Assembly (NCBI GenBank): GCA_031404455.1
Contig: JANNHP010000058.1
Coordinates: 1-12,286 of the forward strand
DNA from: JANNHP01 sp031404455
GTDB lineage: Bacteria; Planctomycetota; JAJSAM01; JAJVHW01
Length of the DNA: 12,286 nt
Reading direction: 5' to 3'
In this document: piece by piece, positions 1-7,240 of the stretch
Layout: every line of letters begins with the position of its first letter
How positions within the stretch are numbered: position 1 is the stretch's first letter
Notes under the pieces: model-generated
Told to the model about the DNA's origin: nothing
Databases searched by the model: none
The model's input: only the letters and a program-made list of their open reading frames with translations
Program-made: the position numbers and the translations under genes

Positions 1-10
1 CCCGGGGGTT

Positions 11-60
11 GGTGGGGGCCACCCTGGCGCCCCCCGCCGCCCCACGGTGGCCCGCCCACC
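11..60. repeat. GC-rich imperfect inverted repeat downstream of the AsmA-like gene
   Basis: The left arm GGTGGGGGCCACC (11-23) pairs with the right arm GGTGGCCCGCCCACC (46-60). Thirteen pairs form with a two-base bulge, leaving a loop of about 22 bases. It lies 58 bases past the AsmA-like stop codon on the minus strand, so it could be a 3' stem that slows transcription or protects the mRNA end. There is no T-run after it on the minus strand (the next bases read AACCCCCGGG), so it is not a textbook intrinsic terminator. The rest of 1-117 is C-rich low-complexity sequence in which I see no gene. Confidence 0.4.
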
Positions 61-117
61 GCCCCCGGCCCCCCCCCGCGGGGCCCCCCTCGCGCCGCCC
101 CTACAAAGGCAGGTCAC

Positions 118-3100
118 TTACCTCGGCGGCGGCGGCGGCGGGGGATCGTCCCTCGGCGCGGGCGGCGGCGGAGGAGGCGGGTCCTCCTTCGGCGCGGGCG
201 GCGGCGGAGGCGGATCGTCCTTCGTCGGCGGCGTATCGGACGGCGGCGGCGGCGGGGGAGGATCCTCCGTCTTCGGCGGATCTGTTGACGGCGGGGGCGG
301 CGCGGGCGCGTCGGCGGGCTTCTTCTTCTTGCCCCTCCCCTTGCCCTTCGCAGGTTCCGGCTCGGCGTCGTCCGCGGGCCTCGGTTCGTCCTTCTTGTCC
401 TTGAGACCGCCGAGGAGGTCGGCGAGGCCGCCCTTCAGGAGGTCCTTCGTGTCGGGGAGCTTGAGCTTCGGCTTCGAGATCGTGCCGCCGAGACGCAGCG
501 GCAGGTAGCCGTCCTTGTCGAGGAGCGAGCCGAGCTTCGCGAAGATGCCGCCGCCGCCCGACGTCTTCACGCGCATCGCGTAGTCGAGCTTCCCGTCGAG
601 ACCCGCGTTGCCGCCGAGTCGCAGCGCGAGTCCGCCGCCGTCGATCGGGATCTCGCCTGTCGCCACCTGCGAGTCCTTCACCTCGAACGGCACTTTCACC
701 GACGCGATGTCGATCCGGCTGCCGACGCCGAGGAACTCCGCGAGCTCGCCGATCCAGTTCGTGGACTGGACGAACGCGTTGTCGAAGGTGGCCGTGCCCT
801 TGCCGGTGAGCGACTTCTTGATCGCGTCCGCGCCGAAGCCGCTTGCGGTGAGATCGAGGTCGATGCCCGCCTTGCCGCCGGTCTTCCCGTGCTCGCCGAT
901 GGCGAAGAGCGGCGACGCGCGCGCGACGAGCGGCGCGAGGTCGGCGTCGAGTTCAACGTCCTTGCCCGTCAGGACGAGATGGTGCGACGGCGTCTCGCCG
1001 ACGAGTCCGATCGTGGCCGTGCCCTTCACGGGCCCCTTGTTGAGGATCGCGTCGAGCGGATCGATCGTCAGCACGCCGCCGGCGATCTTCCCGACGAGCT
1101 TCGCGGTCGAGAGATCGACGTGCGGCGCGGTGACGCCGAGTGCGTCGAGCTCGAAGCCGCCCGTCCATCCGGCCGCGCCGTCGCGGCCCTTCGACACGTC
1201 GCCGTCGAAGCGGATCGGACCGGAGATCTTCTCGAAGAAGACTCCCGAGAGGAGCTCGGGGTGGTTCCTCGCGAACGTCGCGTCGGCCGAGATGCGGCCG
1301 TCGATCCCGACGACGTCGCCCGCCTGCTTCGCCGTGACGTCGAGTTCCGCGCCTTCGAGCGTGACCTTCGCCTTCGTCGGTTCGAGCGTCTTCGTGTCCG
1401 TGTCGTACTTCGCCAAAGGGATGCTGACGGCGAGACGCGGCTCGCGGAACGGGCCGTCGCCAAACTTCGGCTTCGCGACGTCGAGGCCCGTCGCGACGAA
1501 CGTGAGGGCGCCCTCCGCCTTCGCTCCGGTCATCGTGCCCGAGACGTCCGCGTCGAAACGGCCGCTCGCCTCCGCGTCCTTCGCGAACCCGAACGAGCGC
1601 GCGAGGGCGATCGCCTCCGCAACGGGCCCGCCGATCTTCGCCTTGCCGCTCGTCGCGCCGCCGCCGATGCGCGTGGCCTCGGCGTCGATCGAGAGGCCGC
1701 CCGAGCGCACGGCGATCCGCGGCACGCGCACGTCGAACTTGTCGGGCTTCCCCTCGGCGGAGAACGCGGACTCGATCGTGCCCTCGATGCGCTTCGGCTC
1801 CTCGCCGGAGTGCGCCGCGGCGAGGTCGGAGAGGGTCTGCAACGGGGCCAAGAACTTGCCGGTGACGACGAACTTCCGCCGCGCGTCGAAGCTCCCCTCG
1901 ATCTCCGCCGCCATGGGCCCGGTCATCACGAACTTCGCTTGCGGCACCTCGAACTCCTCGCGCGTCCCCGACGCCGCCGCGCGCAGCGTGAAGGCGCCGC
2001 CGGTCGCGACCTTGCGCTTCGTCCAGCCCTCAGCGAACGCGAAGTCGGTCAGCCGGTCGAGCGTTCCCGAGACGAGTGCCGTCGCGTTGACGGTGCCGTC
2101 CGCGCGGTAGCTGCCGCCGATGTCGACGTCGACCGGGCCCTTCGTCACGAGCACGCGGAACTCCGGCACGTCGATCTTGTCGCGCATCCCCGCGGCCTTC
2201 GCGGTCACGGCGAGATGCCCCGCGAGCGGCGGCTTCTCGGCGACGAAACCAGCGCGGTGGACGAGGTCGGCGATCACGCCGAGATCGCCCGCAAACGTCG
2301 CGTCGCCCTTGACGGCGCCGGCCGCGTCCACGGACCCGCTCGCGTCGAGCGCGAGGGGACCGTCGGTGAGCTTCAGCGTCGCGAGCGGGATCTCGGGCTT
2401 CTCGCGCGTGCCCTTCACATTGGCCGTCGCGGAGAGACGTCCGTCGAGCGTCACGTCGCGGTCGAGGAGCGCCATGCGGCGCAGGAGGAGCGCGACGTCG
2501 TTCACGCGGCCGGAGAGGTCCGTCACCTCGGCGTCGATCGATCCGTCGGCCGAGAGCAGAGCCTTCGCGTCGAGGTTGAGGTCGCCCTCGACGTGGAGCT
2601 TCCTCAGGTTCACGCCGATCGCGTCGGGCGCGCCGTCGATCGTGGCGTCGAACTCGAACCAGCCCTTCGGCTCTCCGAGCGCCTTCGGACCCGCGCCGGG
2701 ACGGCTCGCGCGGCTGAAGAGCTTGCCGAGGTCGCCCCTGCCGGACGTGCGGAAGTGGAGGTTGCCCTTCGCGTCGCGGACGCCCGACGCGTCGATCGAG
2801 ACGTTGGACTCGGAGAGGAGGAACCGCGACAGGGTGACGGTGAGAGCGCCGGGCCGCCCCGCGACGCCGACCTGCGCGTCCACGTTCCCGTTGACCGCGA
2901 AGTCGCCCGGCAGGAAGCCGAGGTCGCGGACGCGCGCGAGCAGTCCGCCGAGGTCGCCGCTCGCGTCCGTCGTGAACGCCAGTTCGCCGTCCTCGGCTCG
3001 CCATCCCTGCGCGCCGAGCTTCAGCCCGGGCAGTTCGACCGCGAAGGACGAGAGCGTGAAACGTTCCTTCGACGGCTCGACGGCGAACCGGATGCTCGCC

Positions 3101-4365
3101 GCGTCCACCGCAACGGGCGGACGGTCCGCGACGAGACCCGCGACGCGGAATCCCGTCAATGTGAAGTCGCCCGTACCCAAGGACGGCGAGGGCGTGAACT
3201 TCATCGAGCCCGCCAGCTTCCCCTCGACGACGGCGTCGAACTCCATCCCGATCGCGCGCAGCGTGCCCGCGATCCGGCCGAGGTCGGCGTCCACCGTTGC
3301 GGTGCCGTCGAGCGAGTCGAACCCGCCGCCGAGGTCGGCGTCGATCGAGAGTCCCTCGCCGCGGACCTTCATCCCGTCGAGACGGAACCGCTTGTCGCCC
3401 CGGTCGAACTCGTACGAGCCCGTCACCGTGAGGTCGTCGCCCTGGCGCGCGGACGCGGCGGCGGCCTGCTTGTCGAAGCCGAGATGCGAGAGCCGCAGAT
3501 CGATCGTGCCCTTCGACAGCGGGCCGTCCACCTGGGTGACGATCCGCGCGTCGAGCGTCCCCGAGACCGGCGTCTCGCCGAGGAAGATGCGCAGGAAGTC
3601 GCCGTGCTTCGCGGCGTCGATCCGGGTGAGGACGGTCGTCGCGTCGACCTTCAGGCGGTCGTTCGGAAGGAGCGTGCCGTCCGGCTCGAAGAGCGTCGCC
3701 TCGCCGGAGAGCTTCATGCCCGTGCCGTCGCCCGTCGGGACGGAGAGGTCGAACTTCGTCGGGCCCGCGCGCGTGTCGAGGACGCCCTTGAAGTCGATCC
3801 CCGTCTGCCGCGCCTCGTGACCGTCGCGATCGCGGTACACGATCGTGAGATTGCGGATCTCGACCGGGAGGTGGATCTCGGGGAGGACCGTTGCCTCGTC
3901 GGACTCGGGCGCCTCGTCTTCCGCGGCCCGGCGCTTCTTCACCTTGCGCGTCTTCAGCACGCCGTCCGCGCTCGAGGTGCCCTCGTCGCGCTCCTCGATG
4001 TGGACGATCGCGTTCGGGACGAGGAAGTTCCGGACCTTCACCTTCTTCATCGCGAGCGGCAGCAGCGGCACGTCGATCTCGACGAGCGGGGCGATGAGCA
4101 GCGGACGGTCCGAGCCGCCGTCGCCGGCGACCTTCAGTCCTTCGAGCCGGATGCCGTGGCCCCAGCTCACGTCGAGGGAATCGAACTCCACCTTGCGGTC
4201 GACGTTGTCGGCGAGCCAGGACCGGATCACGTCCCCGGCGACTGACGTGGAGAGGATCGCCGGCAGGAATCCGATCACGAGGCCAAGGACGAGCAGTGCC
4301 GCGATCCCCCACTTCAGGAGACGGCGCTTCAGCGTGGGACGGGCCGGTGTCGTGTTCGCGGACAT
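118..4365 (-). CDS. AsmA/TamB-like inner-membrane-anchored envelope protein with a polyproline C-terminal tail
   Basis: A 1415-residue protein. Residues 12-18 are basic and 19-38 form one hydrophobic segment, so the N-terminus is anchored in the inner membrane with the rest in the periplasm. Residues 43-78 look like the AsmA start (amphipathic helix, then a short beta stretch with a W-G-x-G-I-x-L-x-G-L pattern). The body (about 160-1160) is a long run of beta-rich units with recurring elements such as GDLGxLxxxxRxxGF near residues 470, 545, 690 and 915. Residues about 1160-1305 resemble the AsmA C-terminal domain (GKGTATFDNAFV, then LRLGGTISKPKLKLPD). Family knowledge: AsmA-like proteins are proposed to carry phospholipids between the membranes of diderms. 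Residues 1322-1415 are unusual: a lysine/glycine-rich stretch followed by runs of six or seven prolines separated by acidic residues. The ATG is supported by AGGAGA (4370-4375), four bases upstream. The gene diverges from the 4550 gene. AsmA-like is well supported; the precise subfamily and substrate are not. Confidence 0.85.
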   Translation of the reverse strand: MSANTTPARPTLKRRLLKWGIAALLVLGLVIGFLPAILSTSVAGDVIRSWLADNVDRKVEFDSLDVSWGHGIRLEGLKVAGDGGSDRPLLIAPLVEIDVPLLPLAMKKVKVRNFLVPNAIVHIEERDEGTSSADGVLKTRKVKKRRAAEDEAPESDEATVLPEIHLPVEIRNLTIVYRDRDGHEARQTGIDFKGVLDTRAGPTKFDLSVPTGDGTGMKLSGEATLFEPDGTLLPNDRLKVDATTVLTRIDAAKHGDFLRIFLGETPVSGTLDARIVTQVDGPLSKGTIDLRLSHLGFDKQAAAASARQGDDLTVTGSYEFDRGDKRFRLDGMKVRGEGLSIDADLGGGFDSLDGTATVDADLGRIAGTLRAIGMEFDAVVEGKLAGSMKFTPSPSLGTGDFTLTGFRVAGLVADRPPVAVDAASIRFAVEPSKERFTLSSFAVELPGLKLGAQGWRAEDGELAFTTDASGDLGGLLARVRDLGFLPGDFAVNGNVDAQVGVAGRPGALTVTLSRFLLSESNVSIDASGVRDAKGNLHFRTSGRGDLGKLFSRASRPGAGPKALGEPKGWFEFDATIDGAPDAIGVNLRKLHVEGDLNLDAKALLSADGSIDAEVTDLSGRVNDVALLLRRMALLDRDVTLDGRLSATANVKGTREKPEIPLATLKLTDGPLALDASGSVDAAGAVKGDATFAGDLGVIADLVHRAGFVAEKPPLAGHLAVTAKAAGMRDKIDVPEFRVLVTKGPVDVDIGGSYRADGTVNATALVSGTLDRLTDFAFAEGWTKRKVATGGAFTLRAAASGTREEFEVPQAKFVMTGPMAAEIEGSFDARRKFVVTGKFLAPLQTLSDLAAAHSGEEPKRIEGTIESAFSAEGKPDKFDVRVPRIAVRSGGLSIDAEATRIGGGATSGKAKIGGPVAEAIALARSFGFAKDAEASGRFDADVSGTMTGAKAEGALTFVATGLDVAKPKFGDGPFREPRLAVSIPLAKYDTDTKTLEPTKAKVTLEGAELDVTAKQAGDVVGIDGRISADATFARNHPELLSGVFFEKISGPIRFDGDVSKGRDGAAGWTGGFELDALGVTAPHVDLSTAKLVGKIAGGVLTIDPLDAILNKGPVKGTATIGLVGETPSHHLVLTGKDVELDADLAPLVARASPLFAIGEHGKTGGKAGIDLDLTASGFGADAIKKSLTGKGTATFDNAFVQSTNWIGELAEFLGVGSRIDIASVKVPFEVKDSQVATGEIPIDGGGLALRLGGNAGLDGKLDYAMRVKTSGGGGIFAKLGSLLDKDGYLPLRLGGTISKPKLKLPDTKDLLKGGLADLLGGLKDKKDEPRPADDAEPEPAKGKGRGKKKKPADAPAPPPPSTDPPKTEDPPPPPPPSDTPPTKDDPPPPPPAPKEDPPPPPPPAPRDDPPPPPPPR
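121..309 (-). repeat. Tandem proline-codon repeats encoding the AsmA-like C-terminal tail
   Basis: The last 60 or so codons of the AsmA-like gene are runs of CCG/CCC codons, each run giving four to seven prolines. They are separated by short charged spacers such as TKDD, APKED and APRDD, with a period of about 15-17 residues. The DNA is therefore an imperfect minisatellite with CGG-repeat runs inside. Such DNA is prone to slippage, so tail length may vary between strains or be misassembled. Confidence 0.75.
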
Positions 4366-4549
4366 GGTGTCTCCTGCCGGGGACGCGGCGCCCGGCGCGC
4401 GCGGCCGGCGACGTCATCGAGCGAACGCGGGGCCGGGACGTCCCGCGGACCGAGGAGGCTAGCGTCCGGAGGGCCGCGGCGTTCGAGACGCGTGGGGGTC
4501 GGGACGATGTCGGCGCGCTTCGAGCGGCGGGACACTAGAGTTGCGGTCC
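4366..4549. other. Divergent intergenic region between the AsmA-like and 865-residue exported protein genes
   Basis: These 184 bases separate two genes that point away from each other, so they should hold promoters for both. Facing left, a TAGCCT box (plus-strand 4456-4461) could be a -10 for the AsmA-like gene, giving a leader of about 85 bases. No convincing -35 is visible, so this is weak. Facing right, TAGAGT (4536-4541) lies just before the ATG at 4550. I see no clear operator or long palindrome. Confidence 0.4.
4536..4541 (+). promoter_or_regulatory. Possible -10 box for near-leaderless expression of the 4550 gene
   Basis: TAGAGT fits the TANNNT -10 pattern seen close to the start codons of leaderless genes in GC-rich bacteria. 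If its last base is -7, transcription would start at 4548, two bases before the ATG. No -35 match is visible at 16-18 bases. Support comes from proximity and from the lack of a Shine-Dalgarno sequence before the ATG. Confidence 0.3.
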
Positions 4550-7147
4550 ATGCGGAAGGGATGGGCACCTGTGCTCGCGAGGACGCTCAGGGCGGCGGCG
4601 CTCTCGTGCGCGATCTTCGCGGCGGGCAGCAGCCACGCTGAGGACACCGGCGCGCCGCCGACCGCGGAACGCGTGAACCTCGACGAGACCGCCGGCCGCG
4701 TCGACGAGGCCCTCGCCGGCTGGATCGCGCGGTACCTCGGCACGAAGACGGCCCCCGAGCGCGCCGAGGCGCTGAAGCGCTACGTCGCGCTCGCGACGAA
4801 GCACCCGGGCGCCGCCGATCCGTGGCTCGTCGATTCGCTCGCCCGTTCCGGTCCGGGACTCCGGATCGTGGCCGGACGGCGCGTGGTGGTGGTGATGCCG
4901 GACGACGTCGTCACCGCAGCCGACGCGCCGCGCGTCGCGGCGCTCGTCGACGCGGCGCACCTCGCGGTCGAGCGTCTCACGGGCACGCGGCCGCCGGTCA
5001 CGGTGCAGGACAAGCAGGACAAGCGCCCGCGCGATCGCGACGGGCGGTTCCTGGTCGGGTGGTGGCCGCTGCCCAAGCCCGTCGCCGATCAGATGTTCGA
5101 TCACTGGGTCGGCGGTCCGGCCGAGACGAGCCGCGGCGCCGGCTTCGTCTACGCCCTCGCGGGCGCCTTCGCGGCGTCCTCGGTCCGCTCCGCCCCGAAC
5201 CACCGCGCGATGCTCCTCGACCCCGCGGTGACCTCGGTGGTCCGCGACCTCGCCGCGCGCGAGATCGGCGATCCGGCGGTCGTCGCCCCGGCCGACGAGT
5301 TCCGCAAGGAGGCACAGGAGCGCTTCGCGACCGACTGGGAGCCCGGCTGCCTGCCGGGCGAGTGGATGCCGAACGACGGGGCGCTCGCGCACCTCTTCTT
5401 CACGGCGCTCGACGTCGAACGCGCCGCGAAGCGCGATCCGGCCGAGGCACTCGCCGCCTTTCTCACCGAGCCGCGCCGCGCCGTCGGCTGGCCGCGCAAC
5501 CGCGTGGCGTCGTCGCGCGACCTCGCGCTCGAACCTCTCGCCGCGGTGATGTCGCCGGGCGCGACCGACGTGTTCCGTCGCGCGGGCCTCCTGCCCTCGG
5601 GCCGCGCGTTCGAGGACATGAAGACGCGCGTCGCGGCCGACGATCTCTGCCGCGAGGCCCAGAGCCTGAGCGGCGACGACGCCACGCGCGGGCCGGCGGC
5701 GCGCGCCTTCCGCGCGGCGGGGCAGACGCTCGGCTGGTCGATCGCGGCCGACGAACTCGTCCTCGAGGCGCTCGAGCTCGAGGCGAAGGACGACACGAAG
5801 AAGGCGAAGTCAGGCGTCCAGAAGCTCGGACTCGTCGAGGGATTCGAGTTCCTGGGACCGATCCCCGAGTCGCCCCTGAAAGACGGCGTCCCCGCCGCCG
5901 TGCGCCTCCTCCCGCTCGCCGTGGCCACGTCGGCGGGGCGGTATCCCTTCAAGATCAAGGAGCCGGTCGAGGTCTCCCTGAAGTGGGCGGAGCCGAAGGA
6001 CCCGTACGAGCGCCTCGTCGAGAAGACGCCGTGGGGCGACAAGAAGGGCATCACGTGGGGCGGCGCCGCGATCGCGGCCGTCAAGTGGACGAAGGACATC
6101 GGCCGCCTCGTGCGCCTGCGTCCGTGCCGCGATGACTGGTCCGATGTGGTCGTTCTGGCCGGAGGCCGTCCGCTCGACCGCTGGCCCGACGGCTCGGTGC
6201 TCGTCCCGGGGGCGAAGGGCACGGAGATCGTGCTCGTCAGTCCGTCGCGGATCACCTGCTCGGTGCCCTGGCGGGACGCGAAGAGCGTGGACGACGACCT
6301 CGCCGCCGTCGCCGCCGAGAAGGACGCGGCGCTGGCGCTGCGTCCGTGGGCGGCGCGCCGCGTCGCGGCCGCGCTGCCGTCGATCGTCGCCGCGCTGACG
6401 AAGTTCCCGGACGCCGACGCCGTCCGCGAGATGCGGCTCCTCGCGCCCTTCCGCGGCGGCGACGCCGCGACGTGCGACGCGATGCTCGTCCACGCGAAGG
6501 GGCGTCCCGCGGTGCTCGCGGCGTACCTCGACGTGTGCCGCGGCACGCGCGACGCGGCGGTGCTCGACCGTCTCGTGGCGCTCGGCACCGCGGCCGATGC
6601 GCCGCCCGACACCCTGGCCCGCGTGCAGTACGTTCTCGACGGAGTGCTCTTCCGCAAGGTGCCGGAGAAGGGCGCCGAGCTCGCCGCGCTGTGGGAGCGC
6701 GGGAAGAAGTGGATGGCCGGAGCCGCGTTCGCCGAGGCCGAGGAGTTCCGCGACCTCTACAACGCCATGCCCTGCTTCCGCGTGATCGCGGAGCCCCTCG
6801 CGTGGGGCAAGGCGTGCATCGCTCCGACCGGATCGAATGGCGGCCACGGCGAGGGCTACCTCGCGCTCGACCTGCCGGAGGGCCCTGGTCCCGCGTGGAT
6901 CACCGTGAGGTGGCAGCCCGTGGGCACGGGGCGGCTCACGCTGCGCGGATCCGTCACCGACGGGAAGAAGATCAAGCCGTTCGCGATCGACGTGCCGTCG
7001 CCCGGCGGCGAAGCGCCCGCGTGGGCCTTCGACGTCTTCGAACTCGGCGCGATCCCGCGCGGCCGGATCGTCGTGGCGTTCGACGACCCGTGCGCGTCGG
7101 GCTGCAGGATCGACGCGATCGCGATCGGTCCGCGGCCCCTCGAATAG
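4550..7147 (+). CDS. Large exported protein of unknown function
   Basis: An 865-residue protein I do not recognise as a named family. Residues 1-30 form a signal peptide (basic start, hydrophobic AAALSCAIFAAG, cleavage probably after SSHA). Residues 105-150 (RIVAGRRVVVVMPDDV and a following helix ending in ERLTGTRPP) resemble the start of secreted gluzincin-type peptidase domains. The place where HExxH would be expected reads YALAG (201-205), so an active zinc site is not visible. Residues about 430-570 (FEFLGPIPE through VVVLAGGRPLDRW and GTEIVLVSPS) look like a jelly-roll module. Residues 590-740 are alanine-rich helices, possibly HEAT-like. Residues 760-865 are a beta-rich domain with a likely disulfide in CASGC. 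A TTG nine bases upstream is in frame, but the ATG is preferred because it gives a clean signal peptide. There is no strong ribosome site. It probably acts in the periplasm or outside the cell. Confidence 0.8.
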   Translation: MRKGWAPVLARTLRAAALSCAIFAAGSSHAEDTGAPPTAERVNLDETAGRVDEALAGWIARYLGTKTAPERAEALKRYVALATKHPGAADPWLVDSLARSGPGLRIVAGRRVVVVMPDDVVTAADAPRVAALVDAAHLAVERLTGTRPPVTVQDKQDKRPRDRDGRFLVGWWPLPKPVADQMFDHWVGGPAETSRGAGFVYALAGAFAASSVRSAPNHRAMLLDPAVTSVVRDLAAREIGDPAVVAPADEFRKEAQERFATDWEPGCLPGEWMPNDGALAHLFFTALDVERAAKRDPAEALAAFLTEPRRAVGWPRNRVASSRDLALEPLAAVMSPGATDVFRRAGLLPSGRAFEDMKTRVAADDLCREAQSLSGDDATRGPAARAFRAAGQTLGWSIAADELVLEALELEAKDDTKKAKSGVQKLGLVEGFEFLGPIPESPLKDGVPAAVRLLPLAVATSAGRYPFKIKEPVEVSLKWAEPKDPYERLVEKTPWGDKKGITWGGAAIAAVKWTKDIGRLVRLRPCRDDWSDVVVLAGGRPLDRWPDGSVLVPGAKGTEIVLVSPSRITCSVPWRDAKSVDDDLAAVAAEKDAALALRPWAARRVAAALPSIVAALTKFPDADAVREMRLLAPFRGGDAATCDAMLVHAKGRPAVLAAYLDVCRGTRDAAVLDRLVALGTAADAPPDTLARVQYVLDGVLFRKVPEKGAELAALWERGKKWMAGAAFAEAEEFRDLYNAMPCFRVIAEPLAWGKACIAPTGSNGGHGEGYLALDLPEGPGPAWITVRWQPVGTGRLTLRGSVTDGKKIKPFAIDVPSPGGEAPAWAFDVFELGAIPRGRIVVAFDDPCASGCRIDAIAIGPRPLE

Positions 7148-7153
7148 GAGCCA

Positions 7154-7170
7154 ACGACCGAAACGGTTGT
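7154..7170 (+). repeat. Small hairpin just after the 865-residue protein stop
   Basis: ACGACCG (7154-7160) and CGGTTGT (7164-7170) form a seven-pair stem, one pair being G-U, around an AAA loop. It starts seven bases after the stop codon. There is no T-run, so a terminator role is doubtful. It could be a transcript-end stem, or chance. Confidence 0.25.
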
Positions 7171-7195
7171 GGAGCCGCGCGCGGCGTGGTCTCAT
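7167..7195 (+). promoter_or_regulatory. Possible sigma-70-type promoter for the 550-residue exported protein
   Basis: TTGTGG (7167-7172) and TCTCAT (7190-7195) are separated by exactly 17 bases. They match the -35 and -10 consensus at three and four of six positions. The predicted start of transcription near 7202 would give a leader of about 40 bases that includes the GGAGGT ribosome site. The -35 overlaps the small hairpin above. Read-through from the upstream gene is an equally good explanation for expression. Confidence 0.3.
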
Positions 7196-7229
7196 CCGCG
7201 CGCGCCGGGCAATCCGTCCCGGCCTTCAC

Positions 7230-7235
7230 GGAGGT
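7230..7235 (+). promoter_or_regulatory. Ribosome binding site that fixes the start at 7241
   Basis: GGAGGT lies five bases before the ATG at 7241. This near-perfect Shine-Dalgarno sequence, together with the signal peptide that begins at that ATG, rules out the longer in-frame reading that begins 72 bases upstream. Confidence 0.8.
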
Positions 7236-7240
7236 CGTCC

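Noticed and set aside
112..124. GAGGTAAGT on the minus strand, which equals a eukaryotic 5' splice-site consensus
   Set aside because: All genes here are bacterial in form, and no matching acceptor or intron structure exists. The match is chance around the TAA stop codon.
889..4245. A long plus-strand open frame of about 1118 codons opposite the AsmA-like gene
   Set aside because: It is very rich in arginine and glutamate, as expected for the complement of a GC-rich gene. It has no recognisable motif, while the minus-strand frame has a membrane anchor, a ribosome site and an AsmA C-terminal domain.
4822..6135. Long arginine-rich plus-strand frame overlapping the 865-residue protein gene
   Set aside because: It is a frame shadow typical of GC-rich coding DNA, with no signal peptide, domain or ribosome site.
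7169..7240. Earlier in-frame start for the 550-residue exported protein
   Set aside because: It would put 24 proline- and arginine-rich residues before the signal peptide, and it ignores the GGAGGT site five bases before 7241.
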